NCBI RefSeq assembly: GCF_005473905.2
Contig: NZ_CP061336.1
Span: 2,596,501 to 2,660,500, forward strand
Source of the DNA: Ruminiclostridium herbifermentans
Lineage (GTDB): Bacteria; Bacillota; Clostridia; Acetivibrionales; DSM-1351
Reading direction: 5' to 3'
DNA: 64,000 nucleotides
In this document: piece after piece, positions 1-9,232 of the stretch
How the letters are laid out: the number at the start of each line of letters is the position of its first letter
How positions within the stretch are numbered: the first letter of the stretch is position 1
Made by a program: the position numbers and the translations under genes
The notes under the pieces: generated by a model
Database searches by the model: none
The model's input: the letters and a program-made list of their open reading frames with translations, nothing else
What the model was told of the DNA's origin: nothing

Positions 1-633
1 AGACATCAAACTCCCATGTGTATGTAATATTGCTTTAGGAAATCCTGTAGTTCCAGATGAAAAATAAATAACTCCATCATCTTCATCAGTTATCTTTATT
101 CTTGGATCTTCAGATGAGCAATTTGCAGTAAGCCTATCATAGCTTTCAGCAAAAGATGGACGTCCTTCTCCTGCAAAAAAGAGTATTTTTACATTAGGTA
201 TTTGATCATAAATTGTTTCTAGTCTACCAATAAATTCAGGTCCAAAAATAAGAGCAATTGTATCCGATAAGCCTAAACAATACTTTATTTCTTCAGCAGT
301 ATATCTAAAATTTAATGGTACAGCAATAGCTCCTGTCTTTAGTATTCCAAAATAAATAGGAAGCCACTCGAGACAATTCATTAGAAGAATAGCAACCTTG
401 TCACCTTTTTTAATTCCTCTTTTGAGTAAAAGATTTGCGAACCTATTTGCTTTCTCGTCAAATACACGCCATGTCATTTCTCTTCTGTATTCACCTGCGG
501 GATTGTTTTCAATAAGTTCGAATTCTTTCCAGATAACATTATGACTGTCCTGTAAGTCTAAATTGATCTCCGTTAAGCAAATTTCATTTCCGTACATTTC
601 TGCATTGCGTGATAAAAATTCTGTAATTGGCAT
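1..633 (-). CDS. AMP-dependent acyl-CoA synthetase/ligase, N-terminal part (cut by window edge)
   Basis: Class I adenylate-forming enzyme that activates a carboxylic acid with ATP and CoA. The 211 residues in the window run from an ATG to base 1 without a stop, so the C-terminal domain lies outside. The P-loop SSGTTGFPKA is at about residues 192-201, just before the edge. Upstream segments such as RFANLLLKRGIKKGDKVAILL and the substrate-domain stretch GAIAVPLNFRYTAEE fit the ANL superfamily. A GGAGG sequence (as CCTCC on the plus strand) lies 7-8 bases before the ATG, which supports this start. The substrate cannot be told from the N-terminal half; a fatty or aromatic acid is likely. Family assignment is firm. 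Confidence 0.9.
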   Translation of the reverse strand, partial: MPITEFLSRNAEMYGNEICLTEINLDLQDSHNVIWKEFELIENNPAGEYRREMTWRVFDEKANRFANLLLKRGIKKGDKVAILLMNCLEWLPIYFGILKTGAIAVPLNFRYTAEEIKYCLGLSDTIALIFGPEFIGRLETIYDQIPNVKILFFAGEGRPSFAESYDRLTANCSSEDPRIKITDEDDGVIYFSSGTTGFPKAILHTHGSLMS

Positions 634-970
634 TTATTTTCCTCCGTTCTACTAGTTATACAAATTATACTAAAGTTATTTATGTCCATGTAATTATGTC
701 CCATACTACTATAAAAATTACTATATAGAATTATAATACGATAAATTTAGATTATCAACAACCGCTTATTGTGACTTTTATGTTAATTTTTTTTATTATC
801 TCAAACTTAGCACATAAAAAAATGTTGGTTTGTTAGAATTAAATAAGAATTATTAATAATTATAAATGAAGAAAAATTATTTACGTTTCATATAATAATG
901 CTACTGTACCTAATATTACTAGGTTTTAAGCAGAATATTCAACCGTCAAGTTTGATTATTAATATATAAT
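634..970. other. Intergenic stretch, probable promoter of the acyl-CoA synthetase gene
   Basis: No gene seen. On the minus strand a TATAAT box lies about 30 bases upstream of the synthetase start, with a weak TTACAT -35 at 18-bp spacing. The rest is AT-rich with no clear hairpin terminator for the synthetase promoter region or for the neighbouring membrane protein gene. Confidence 0.4.
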
Positions 971-1915
971 TTATAGCTTGTCCCTGTCATATATACCTTT
1001 AGCAATATTTTCAACCTCAATTCTAACCCCATTAAGTTTCCAAAGTATATTGTCATAATTTCCATTTTTTATGTACAACCTAATATTTTCAGATAAATTA
1101 TTAAGCTTTTCAGCTTCGATGTTCTTTACTTCAATTTCCTTATTTTTCACGTAGTAGCAGCCAATCATAAAACCCACAATATTTATAACGGGAGATAAAA
1201 TAATGGCAATTAACAAAATAAAAACTGAATTTTTTGACATCTCTTCTAAAACATAATAGTTTGTAATAGCTTCATAAATTACTTTTAAAAACAGAACATT
1301 AAATAATACAATTACATAATAAATTGCAGATAATAATGGACTCGATAAAATATGTTTTAGCCACTGCCCCTTTAATAATGTACGTTTTTTAGTTACAAAG
1401 TATAAAAGCAAAATATACTGTATTACTCTAATAGGTAATGATATTCCAAAGCCTAATAGAAAGTCTCTGTTTATTTGCTCAATGGTTATTTTAGATATAT
1501 GCATTATGAATGAAAAAACTAAGAAATTTAAGATTTTATTAATTATAAATCCTAATATCATAAATAAAAAAGTCCTAGACATCCACTTTAAAGCACTTGC
1601 ATCATCAAAAACATCATTTGTAACTACTAAAATGATATAAAAGCTTACAATTGATATAAATTGAACTAAATACCAGCTTAATCCAAAGTAATAGCTAATA
1701 TTTATTATAAAAGCAACCACAACAGTAGGTAAAAAAACTCTGACATAATCAAATTTATTAATAAGTCTTTTACATTCGGATTCGCTCCAATATTCAAATT
1801 CTCCAACAAGAATTAATGTAAATAATACCCAAAAAAACACTTCCGGAATAGAAATAAATAGAGTATCAAAAAAAATCTTAGTACTTGCATCATATGTAAA
1901 TAAATCACTAAACAT
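971..1915 (-). CDS. AgrC-like membrane sensor protein lacking a kinase domain
   Basis: About 314 residues with roughly six or seven hydrophobic segments over the first 260 residues, followed by a charged tail of about 55 residues. This architecture resembles the membrane sensor half of AgrC-type peptide-pheromone histidine kinases. The tail (KNKEIEVKNIEAEKLNNL and following) looks like the linker helix that normally leads into the kinase, but no H-box, N-box or G-box follows. The longest open frame begins 15 bases earlier. I chose the second ATG because GGAGGG lies 5-7 bases before it, inside the longer frame. It is flanked by intergenic DNA and an unknown 123-residue gene. Membrane location is clear; the AgrC link is inference. 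Confidence 0.7.
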   Translation of the reverse strand: MFSDLFTYDASTKIFFDTLFISIPEVFFWVLFTLILVGEFEYWSESECKRLINKFDYVRVFLPTVVVAFIINISYYFGLSWYLVQFISIVSFYIILVVTNDVFDDASALKWMSRTFLFMILGFIINKILNFLVFSFIMHISKITIEQINRDFLLGFGISLPIRVIQYILLLYFVTKKRTLLKGQWLKHILSSPLLSAIYYVIVLFNVLFLKVIYEAITNYYVLEEMSKNSVFILLIAIILSPVINIVGFMIGCYYVKNKEIEVKNIEAEKLNNLSENIRLYIKNGNYDNILWKLNGVRIEVENIAKGIYDRDKL

Positions 1916-2055
1916 TAGAGCCCTCCACATACACAGTTTACTAATACAAAGTTCTACATTAATTCAATCATTTTTTATGTCGCTCTACATTTTAATACTT
2001 ATTCAATTATTTGTAAACTATGAAAAGGCTCTAGAAACTACAACTCACCTCACTC

Positions 2056-2427
2056 TCAATCATCATAAATAACTTCAAATTTAACTCTGTCATATATATC
2101 TTTTTGATTCTTTGGATTTACATAAGGTGATAAAGTCATAAGTTCAATTGAATTTATTCTATATTTTTTGCTTCTTCTACCCTCTTTAGGATATATCTCA
2201 AAATCAACAACATTTTTAAGTACTAATGGGACCATGATTCCTCTGGAGTTTAAAAAACTCAGCTCTATTTTTTCAATTTTAGAATCAAGTCTGCTAGTCC
2301 AGTAAGGATTATACCCAACTGCAATTAACTTACCATTTATACCAAGTTCAATGCTTCTCAAAGTATATTGATTTTTGAGCATATTTGAAAAAACGCCTTT
2401 TAGTATATCTATTTCCTTATAATTCAA
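2056..2427 (-). CDS. Hypothetical protein, 123 aa
   Basis: I do not recognise this protein. It is soluble with no signal peptide or membrane segment, mixed alpha/beta in character, and contains a basic patch (KEGRRSKKYR) near residue 85. An AAGGGGG sequence lies about 12 bases before the ATG, an acceptable if long spacing. It is transcribed in the same direction as the downstream AgrC-like membrane protein, about 140 bases apart, so the two may be co-transcribed. Codon use resembles neighbouring genes, which supports it being real. Confidence 0.55.
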   Translation of the reverse strand: MNYKEIDILKGVFSNMLKNQYTLRSIELGINGKLIAVGYNPYWTSRLDSKIEKIELSFLNSRGIMVPLVLKNVVDFEIYPKEGRRSKKYRINSIELMTLSPYVNPKNQKDIYDRVKFEVIYDD

Positions 2428-2813
2428 TCTAAATGCCCCCTTAGCGAGCTTATATACCTTTAGAACATAATATGATTCAAAAACTTATTATGTTACAGGC
2501 GTAATAAAGTCAATAATTTCATTTAATACATATTGGTTCATCCCATAGTTATTTTTACCGGCGCTAACATTCAGCATACATGTGTTGAAAAATAAAAAAT
2601 AATTTATATCAATATTAAACTGCACCAAGCAGCCTATTTATAAGTTGTACTCGCGTACCAATATTAGAAATAAGTAGTTACTTGTAAACCCGAATAAATT
2701 AAAAAATTATTAAGTTTATAATAAAAATTTTATATAATATTTTTATTGAATTCTTTATATGTTATAATTCTATGATATGATTTTATTAATTTTTTTAAAT
2801 GAGGTTTAATAGA
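2428..2813. promoter_or_regulatory. Divergent intergenic region with an extended -10 for the LCP gene
   Basis: Separates a minus-strand hypothetical gene from the plus-strand LCP gene. On the plus strand an extended -10 (TGTTATAAT) ends about 45 bases before the LCP start; no good -35 is seen, which suits an extended -10 promoter. On the minus strand there is a start-less open stretch of about 49 codons (near 2488-2634) that I could not assign. Confidence 0.35.
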
Positions 2814-3953
2814 ATGAATACAAGAAAATTTACTTACATAACTAGTATAGTATTGGGAAGCTTTCTATTTGTACTTGGAACAATATTTTTGTTTTATATA
2901 AATACTTTAGAACCTAACGATGGAAATTCTCCTTTAAATGATATGTTAGCTGGTATAAATTCATCCAGAAACAAAGAACCTATGAATTTTCTTTTGCTTG
3001 TTGGTGATAAATCAAGTGGTAATACCGACGTAATGCTAGTAGCAAATTATAACCCTGCAAACAATCAAATTAGTATTGTTACTATTCCAAGGGATACAAA
3101 AGTTAAAATAAAGCACAGCAATGTTCCAAAAATCAATTCCGCATACGCTGCTGGCGGACGTAATCATGAGGGTGCCATGTATGCTTCAGAAATTGTTTCC
3201 AATTTGACTGGCATAAACATTAATTATTATGTTCATATAAATATATCTTGTATTAAAGGAATAACAGATATGCTAGGCGGTGTATATTTTGATGTCCCAG
3301 CAAAATTAAGATACAATGACCCCGAGCAGGATTTATATATTGACTTGGACAAGGGTTATCAGCTCTTAGACGGTGAAAAGGTTGAACAGCTGCTTAGATT
3401 TAGAAAACCAGCCAATAATCTATATTCAGCTCAAGAATTAAAAGAATTAAAAGAATTTTATGATGGCAGCGACATAAAAAGAACTGAAATGCAAGTTAAA
3501 TTTATTAAAGCTTTTATAAGTCAAAAAGTTAATATACAGAATTTCCCAAAATTTAATTCTGTAATAAACTACACTTTTCAAAACATTGTAACTAATATGA
3601 CGTTAACTGATGCACTTAAGCTAACGTCAGGAGTGCTTAATATTAAAGCTGATTATTTCAATTCCTTTAGGTTAGACGGAGAAGACAAATTAATAAGTGG
3701 AGGATGGTATTACGTTTACAATGGTAATTTCCTAAATATAGATACTAATATTTCAGAGCCAGCTGAAACTATAGTTCCTCTGTATTTTCATTCAGAACAT
3801 GGAATTTCTACTCCTTCAGAATTATTTGTCCCTGATTCAAAGGATTCTGAGGATACGCAACCATCAAAAAGCACAAAAAACCCACCTGTTACGAAGAAAA
3901 ATCCCTCCAATTCAGAAACTGATACCAAGGGTACTGGAGTAGATAAGCCTTAA
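2814..3953 (+). CDS. LytR-CpsA-Psr (LCP) family cell-wall glycopolymer ligase
   Basis: Attaches teichoic-acid-like or capsular polymers to peptidoglycan from undecaprenyl-phosphate carriers, on the outer face of the membrane. A single N-terminal anchor spans about residues 7-28. The LCP catalytic domain follows, with the family pattern LLVGDKSSGNTDVMLVANYN, then SIVTIPRDTKV with its conserved Arg-Asp, the region INSAYAAGG, and DMLGGVYFDVP. The C-terminal 45 residues are rich in Ser, Thr, Lys and Pro, typical of a wall-spanning tail. An ATG 15 bases earlier overlaps the ribosome binding site GAGG, so the internal ATG is preferred. It appears monocistronic, with a terminator-like hairpin about 250 bases downstream. 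Confidence 0.9.
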   Translation: MNTRKFTYITSIVLGSFLFVLGTIFLFYINTLEPNDGNSPLNDMLAGINSSRNKEPMNFLLLVGDKSSGNTDVMLVANYNPANNQISIVTIPRDTKVKIKHSNVPKINSAYAAGGRNHEGAMYASEIVSNLTGININYYVHINISCIKGITDMLGGVYFDVPAKLRYNDPEQDLYIDLDKGYQLLDGEKVEQLLRFRKPANNLYSAQELKELKEFYDGSDIKRTEMQVKFIKAFISQKVNIQNFPKFNSVINYTFQNIVTNMTLTDALKLTSGVLNIKADYFNSFRLDGEDKLISGGWYYVYNGNFLNIDTNISEPAETIVPLYFHSEHGISTPSELFVPDSKDSEDTQPSKSTKNPPVTKKNPSNSETDTKGTGVDKP

Positions 3954-4202
3954 AATACGACTAAAAAAGTTAGCTTAAGATAGTTAAACTAGCTTTAACA
4001 GATGAAATTATAATAGTTGAAATCATTGCGGTTGAAAACATATAGATAGATTTACAATCATAAATTAAATAAAAACTACGGAAATTAGTAATGTGAACAA
4101 TTAATATACATTATTTCGATAAAAAATAATGACTATAATTGGCAATAGACATTTATTTGAGAAGTAAAAATTGATATAAATATTAGTTAATAACTTACTG
4201 TC

Positions 4203-4253
4203 CCTCACCTATTTAAATTTAAAAAATAATTTAAATAGGCGAGGTCATTTTTT
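4203..4253 (+). terminator. Rho-independent terminator downstream of the LCP gene
   Basis: Inverted repeat CCTC-A-CCTATTTAAATT against AATTTAAATAGG-C-GAGG with an 8-base loop, followed by TCATTTTTT. It is the only structure seen in the 550-base gap between the LCP and comFB genes; the rest of that gap is AT-rich and featureless. Confidence 0.7.
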
Positions 4254-4506
4254 GTAAAAAGCAATTTTCTCGCAATAAACATTCTTGTCAACCTAAAAAT
4301 TATCAGCCAATTGTTAAAACACAACTTAACCCAAAAAGGAGCCAGAAAGCCAAAGCGTTACATAACGTGAAGGACATTTTCTTGTCTTGTTATAACTGAT
4401 TCTCTAATTATCCAACGCCTAAATCATATAAAAAGTTATGGCACTAGATAATAATTTCTTAGATTGTAATCTTAATTTAGATTTGATCTCTTAATATCCA
4501 AAAAAA

Positions 4507-4773
4507 TTATTTATGTCTAGGAGATCTTTTTACTAATACAGCAGCTTTTGTAAGAGCAGCAATAACATCAACCTCAAACTGATTTCTCAGAGAATTTACC
4601 TTTGAGTACAGTTCACCCTTTTCAGTCGCAATATATTTTGGTGGCAAATCGTTCAAAGCTAAAGCTGCAATATCCATAACGCAGGCTTCACACTTACACA
4701 TATTAATATCATCTAGCACGTCATCCATTAAATTGAGCACTACTTCTTCCATATAATTTTTAATTACTATCAT
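4507..4773 (-). CDS. ComFB-family late competence protein
   Basis: Small soluble protein of 88 residues matching the ComFB family: NYMEEVV near the N-terminus, Cys26, Cys28 and Cys31 in a CxCxxC cluster (probable zinc site), and the family signature ALALNDLPPKY at about 37-47, ending RSPRH. The original member is the middle gene of the comF operon, but the molecular role is unknown. A longer frame starts 54 bases upstream, but AGGAGGGG lies 6 bases before the chosen ATG. It is the last gene of a yqeG-aroE-comFB run with a 69-base gap after aroE. Confidence 0.85.
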   Translation of the reverse strand: MIVIKNYMEEVVLNLMDDVLDDINMCKCEACVMDIAALALNDLPPKYIATEKGELYSKVNSLRNQFEVDVIAALTKAAVLVKRSPRHK

Positions 4774-4842
4774 TTCGCCCCTCCTAAAAACACAAATAAT
4801 ACGACATACATTACATTTCAAATACATTAATAATATTCGTTA

Positions 4843-5733
4843 TTATTTTGGAAAATCCTTCATTTTAATAATTTTATTTAATAATTCTATAGCCATTTGC
4901 CTTGGTACTATATTTCCAGTCCAAATTTCAAAAGCTGAAACTCCTTGATTTATAAGCATACCAAAACCATTTCTAGTTTTGCATCCATAACTTTCCGCCT
5001 GTAGTAAAAATTTCGTTTTTTCAGGACTATATACCACATCGTATACCACCTGATTTTTATCAAAAACATAGTCAATATTAAATGGTGTAGAATCTAAATA
5101 TGTACTCATTCCAGCTGGAGTAGTATTAATAATAATATGACTTTGTGACATTTGATCAAATAATTTAGTAGAATCTGGTAGCATATAGCTTGCAATGCCA
5201 CCATAATTATTCTTAATTAGTTCCGTTATATTTTTTGCATTTTCCTCTGTTCTATTTACTAATGTCAAGTGCTCAATGCCTTCTGATGCCAATTTTACAG
5301 CTAAGGCTCTTGCTGTTCCACCAGCTCCAAGTATCATAACTCGTTTGTCCTTAAAATTTGTATCAAGGCCTTCCTTAAAGTCCCGTACAAAACCTTCAGC
5401 ATCAGTATTATAACCTTTTAGCCTGCCCTGAATATTTTTTACAGTATTAACTGCACCCATTAATAATGCGTCATGAGAAATATCATCTAAATACTTTATA
5501 ATTGATTTCTTATGTGGGACTGTAACATTAAAACCACTTATATTCTGTGCTTTTAATCCATTAATAACATTCTCCAAGCAAACCTCATTTACATGTATAG
5601 GAATGTAAATAGCATTAATATTAAACTGCTTGAATAATGTATTGTGAATAAACGGAGATTTAGTATGCTCTATAGGATCTCCTAATATACCATATAGTTC
5701 TGTTTTACCATTAACAAAATTTACAACCTCCAT
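4843..5733 (-). CDS. aroE: Shikimate 5-dehydrogenase
   Basis: Reduces 3-dehydroshikimate to shikimate with NADPH in the chorismate pathway. At 296 residues it has the usual length. The substrate-binding TKSP is at 24-27, the catalytic lysine in NVTVPHK at residue 75, the NTDAEGF segment at 109-115, and the nucleotide-binding GAGGTAR at 136-142, followed by NRTEENA. A GGGGG-rich ribosome binding site lies 8 bases before the ATG. It lies between yqeG and comFB on the same strand and is probably co-transcribed with them; the yqeG-aroE pairing is common in Firmicutes. Confidence 0.95.
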   Translation of the reverse strand: MEVVNFVNGKTELYGILGDPIEHTKSPFIHNTLFKQFNINAIYIPIHVNEVCLENVINGLKAQNISGFNVTVPHKKSIIKYLDDISHDALLMGAVNTVKNIQGRLKGYNTDAEGFVRDFKEGLDTNFKDKRVMILGAGGTARALAVKLASEGIEHLTLVNRTEENAKNITELIKNNYGGIASYMLPDSTKLFDQMSQSHIIINTTPAGMSTYLDSTPFNIDYVFDKNQVVYDVVYSPEKTKFLLQAESYGCKTRNGFGMLINQGVSAFEIWTGNIVPRQMAIELLNKIIKMKDFPK

Positions 5734-5786
5734 AGTATGCCCCCTGTTTAAGCTAAGTTGAATTTGTTTAAATTTACTATCTAAAA

Positions 5787-6368
5787 CTATCCCTTAAATC
5801 TACTTTTTTCAAGTTCTAAACTATTTTTCTTCCATTCTATTCTCTTATCCAATCTCTTGTTAATTTTGTCTTCTACATTTTCAGTAAAACTCTTGATAAT
5901 TAATTTTTCAAAAATTCTTTTAAATCTTACAAATAAAATTTCTTTTTCGTCAATAGGTTTCACAAGAACTGTAAGCATATTTACTTTATTGCCTCCAATA
6001 ATATCAGTAAAAACCTGATCTCCTATAACAGCAACCTTCTCAGGCTCTAGTCCCATAACCTTAGCTGCATTTAAAAATGCCTTGCCAGAAGGTTTATATG
6101 CTCTGTGAATGGCTGTTACTGAAATATCTTTATTGAACCTTATAACACGCTTTTCAGATGCATTTGACAATATACATACCTTGAATCCTTTATTCTTGAG
6201 TTCTGCTATCCAAGAAATTGCATTTTCATCAGCATCTTTTGCGTGCATAGGTACTAATGTGTTGTCAATATCCAAAATCAAACCTTGTATGCCTCTGTTT
6301 TTAAGGTTTTCAAGGTCAATATGTCTTATGCTATCATAGTATAAATCAGGGTAGTACTTTTCAATCAT
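5787..6368 (-). CDS. YqeG-family HAD-IIIA phosphatase
   Basis: Predicted HAD-superfamily phosphatase of the YqeG type. Motif I is LDIDNTLVP (the first aspartates at 33 and 35), motif II is CILSNAS, and motif III/IV is GDQVFTDIIGGN at about 116-127. The last 50 residues are basic and helical. The substrate of this family is not established. An AGAAAGGAAA ribosome binding site precedes the ATG. It heads the yqeG-aroE-comFB run, with 53 bases before aroE. Confidence 0.88.
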   Translation of the reverse strand: MIEKYYPDLYYDSIRHIDLENLKNRGIQGLILDIDNTLVPMHAKDADENAISWIAELKNKGFKVCILSNASEKRVIRFNKDISVTAIHRAYKPSGKAFLNAAKVMGLEPEKVAVIGDQVFTDIIGGNKVNMLTVLVKPIDEKEILFVRFKRIFEKLIIKSFTENVEDKINKRLDKRIEWKKNSLELEKSRFKG

Positions 6369-6599
6369 TTTAATATCATTTCCTTTCTAATACTAAAAAC
6401 ACTATCAACGATATATGAAGCTAATGCATTGATGGGTATAATATTATTTTAACAATAAAGCTTTAGCAGTCGGTTAATCATCAATTAGCTTCACAATCAA
6501 TCTATCCTATAATAACAAAAGGATTGTTTTTGTACAACCTATAAAATAAACATTTAAGTCTTAAAACACAAACTTAGTAAATAAAAATAGTTTAATTAA

Positions 6600-8708
6600 T
6601 TAATCAAAACTCAGCAGTTTATTTTCTAAGCATATTTGCAAATTAAAAGTCTTATATTCACCACTAAAAAACTTGATTTTTATTGTCTGATTGTCGGCAG
6701 AACTTTCATTTATTTCAGCAACCGCTCCCCTTCCAAATTTTGTATGCATAACAATGCTTCCTTCTCCGATACCATCTATTATGTCCTTTTTAAGAAAATA
6801 TAGAACTTCATTTATAAATATAGACCTCATTGCTATTTCATTATTAATTTGCATGGGATATATCAAATAAAGTGTGTTTCTTGCTCTAGTCATACCAACG
6901 TAAAAAAGTCTTCTTTCCTCTTCCAGCATTGCTTTATTTTTACCCTCTGAATTTTGTTCTAAAGCTTTTTCTCCAGGAATTTCACTGTTTATTAAATCAA
7001 TCATAAACACACAATCATATTCTAAGCCCTTTGATGAATGTAATGTACTCAGAGTTATAGAACTTTTCTTGTTAGCATCTACAGCTATTGTCCCATCAAA
7101 TATTTGTTCTAATTCCTGCAATCTGACTAAAAAAGAAGCTATTGTTTGACATCCTACAGACAAGCCCTGTAAGATTCCAAAAAGTCTGTTTAAATATTCA
7201 AAAGACAAACCCACAAGTTCGCAATATCCCTTAACACTTTCCAAATAATTAAAATCATTTTTTATATACTCCAGTGCTTCCCAAGGCTTCATTCTTGACA
7301 ATGAATTAAACTCTACCTTTAAAAGCTGAAGAGCATTAATCTGAAATTGCTTTAAATCTGCATTATTGATTATACAATCAATTACAGACATACCTGAATT
7401 ATCTGCGTTTATAGAGCACTCAATCATAGTCTTTGATATATACCTATTCATTCTGTAGTAAATCTTTGAGAATGCTTCTTTATCGTGTTGATCAAGGGCA
7501 AACATTAAAAAAGCAACAACATCCTTTACTAGCCAATGTTTAAAGAATAATAAGCTATTTTGCTTAATTTTAAAGGGTATTTGCTGTCTAAGAAAAGCAT
7601 CTGCAATTATTATTGAGGATAAGTTATTCCTGTATAATATTGCAATTTCCTTATCTTCCCTACGAGATAGGGTTTCTTTTACTTTATCAATTATAATTTT
7701 CAATTGTTCATGTTCATTTTTAGCATTAATGATAATTGGATCGCATTTTTCTTTATTAAAAGTTGTGTGGTTTTTATCAAATCTATTCTCGTTAAGCTTT
7801 ATAAATTTACTGCTTAACTCAACTATATTCTTGCTTGAACGGTAATTTGTTTCCAAATTATAAATACTGCAATTGCTAAATTGCTTTCTAATATCTAAGA
7901 TATACTGAGGCTCTGCACCTCTAAAGCCATAAATAGACTGATCATCATCAGCTACAATAAAAAAGTTATTGTTTCCTTTTATTAATAAGTTCAATACCTC
8001 AAACTGTATTTTTGATAAATCCTGACCTTCATCAACTTGTATATATGTATACTTGTTTTTATAATAATTCAATATTTCCGGGCATTTAATCAATATACTG
8101 TATGCATAGGTAAGCATATCATCAAAATCAATATATAAATTTTTTCTCTTATACTCTTCATAAGCCTTGAAAACCTGACTAAATTTATTTGTGGAGAATA
8201 TGCCTCCATCTATATTTTTTATCATTTTGTTTTTTACAAAACCAATTTCATTAATTAAACTTTCAAGTTCATCATCATTTATTTTTGAATTATTAATCTC
8301 CAAATATAGAGTTTTCAGTAATTGTTTTTTATTAATATCGTTATCATTTCCCTCAATACGCTTTAGTCTTTGTCCCTTCAGAGCCTCATATTTCCTCACC
8401 ACATTATTGCAGAAGCTGTGTAGTGTTGAAAAATGTACCTTGCCATTAATTTCGTTTCCATAAAGCCTTTGAAACCGTCTTTCCATTTCCAGTTGGGCAG
8501 CCTTATTGAAAGTCAAGGTTAATATGTTATCAGGTCTAACACCTGAATTTTGAATCAAACAAGCAGCTCTTGCAGTAATAACTGTAGTCTTTCCTGAACC
8601 TGGTCCTGCAAGCACCAAAGCAGGGCCTTCTTTGTGCAAAACTGCTTGTTTCTGCTGTTCATTTAGTTTTATATTGTGTCTGATTTTAATTGTCTCGAAA
8701 AAATCCAA
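6600..8708 (-). CDS. UvrD/Rep-family superfamily 1 DNA helicase
   Basis: ATP-driven 3'-5' DNA unwinding enzyme, 702 residues. Walker A GPGSGKTT is at 35-42. Later motifs include the Walker B-like DEGQDLSKIQ, DDDQSIYGFRGA, an ETNYRSS motif IV, TLHSSKGLEYDCV (motif V) and FYVGMTRARNTLYL (motif VI). The C-terminus carries a short Tudor-like segment around VMHTKFGRGAV, as in PcrA. The start is TTG, supported by AAGGACGG about 7 bases upstream; no good ATG exists before the Walker motif. The length and the more divergent middle suggest a UvrD-like paralogue rather than the main PcrA. A small unknown ORF lies upstream. Confidence 0.9.
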   Translation of the reverse strand: MDFFETIKIRHNIKLNEQQKQAVLHKEGPALVLAGPGSGKTTVITARAACLIQNSGVRPDNILTLTFNKAAQLEMERRFQRLYGNEINGKVHFSTLHSFCNNVVRKYEALKGQRLKRIEGNDNDINKKQLLKTLYLEINNSKINDDELESLINEIGFVKNKMIKNIDGGIFSTNKFSQVFKAYEEYKRKNLYIDFDDMLTYAYSILIKCPEILNYYKNKYTYIQVDEGQDLSKIQFEVLNLLIKGNNNFFIVADDDQSIYGFRGAEPQYILDIRKQFSNCSIYNLETNYRSSKNIVELSSKFIKLNENRFDKNHTTFNKEKCDPIIINAKNEHEQLKIIIDKVKETLSRREDKEIAILYRNNLSSIIIADAFLRQQIPFKIKQNSLLFFKHWLVKDVVAFLMFALDQHDKEAFSKIYYRMNRYISKTMIECSINADNSGMSVIDCIINNADLKQFQINALQLLKVEFNSLSRMKPWEALEYIKNDFNYLESVKGYCELVGLSFEYLNRLFGILQGLSVGCQTIASFLVRLQELEQIFDGTIAVDANKKSSITLSTLHSSKGLEYDCVFMIDLINSEIPGEKALEQNSEGKNKAMLEEERRLFYVGMTRARNTLYLIYPMQINNEIAMRSIFINEVLYFLKKDIIDGIGEGSIVMHTKFGRGAVAEINESSADNQTIKIKFFSGEYKTFNLQICLENKLLSFD

Positions 8709-8818
8709 AAATTATCCGTCCTTTAAATAAAAAATCAAGGATAAAGTGCACCCTTGACTTTCAGAGTAAGCAAATTAAATACAATAGGCAAATTTCTGTA
8801 AATAATACTGGTAATATC

Positions 8819-9007
8819 TTAACTTAGTCCTGATAAATATTTATTTACAGCTTCTTCAATGCTTTTTACACTAATAAGTCTATCCTGAGTATTTTTATTA
8901 TTGCTTTGAAGTTCTATATCGGCAGCACTTTTCATTATATTAATGACAATTTCAGAACTAATAAATGGAAGTTCTTTTTTAAGCTTTTTAGTTAACCACG
9001 AAAGCAT
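8819..9007 (-). CDS. Small hypothetical protein, 62 aa
   Basis: Short helical, amphipathic protein starting MLSWLTKKLKKELPF. I do not recognise it. The ribosome binding site is weak (AGTGA, about 6 bases before the ATG), so it is less certain than its neighbours. It is about 110 bases upstream of the UvrD-type helicase on the same strand and could share its transcript. Confidence 0.45.
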   Translation of the reverse strand: MLSWLTKKLKKELPFISSEIVINIMKSAADIELQSNNKNTQDRLISVKSIEEAVNKYLSGLS

Positions 9008-9232
9008 TTTTTCACTATATTTACCGCAAATAGTACGTGTTCCGATTATTAAATCTAGGATATAGAGCTCCTTTAGTTCTTTTTGTCAACAGTATAACAT
9101 ATTATACAATATAATTGCTAAATAGTTAGTTATAATTGGTAAAAAGTTTATTTTTGTAACATGATGTTAATTAATCACATACGCCTATAATATACGCCTA
9201 TAATTTTTAAAATTTTTCATCCTTCATATCAA

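Noticed and set aside
2488-2634. Minus-strand frame of about 49 codons ending VLNEIIDFITPVT
   Set aside because: No start with a binding site and no family match; length is within chance for this base composition.
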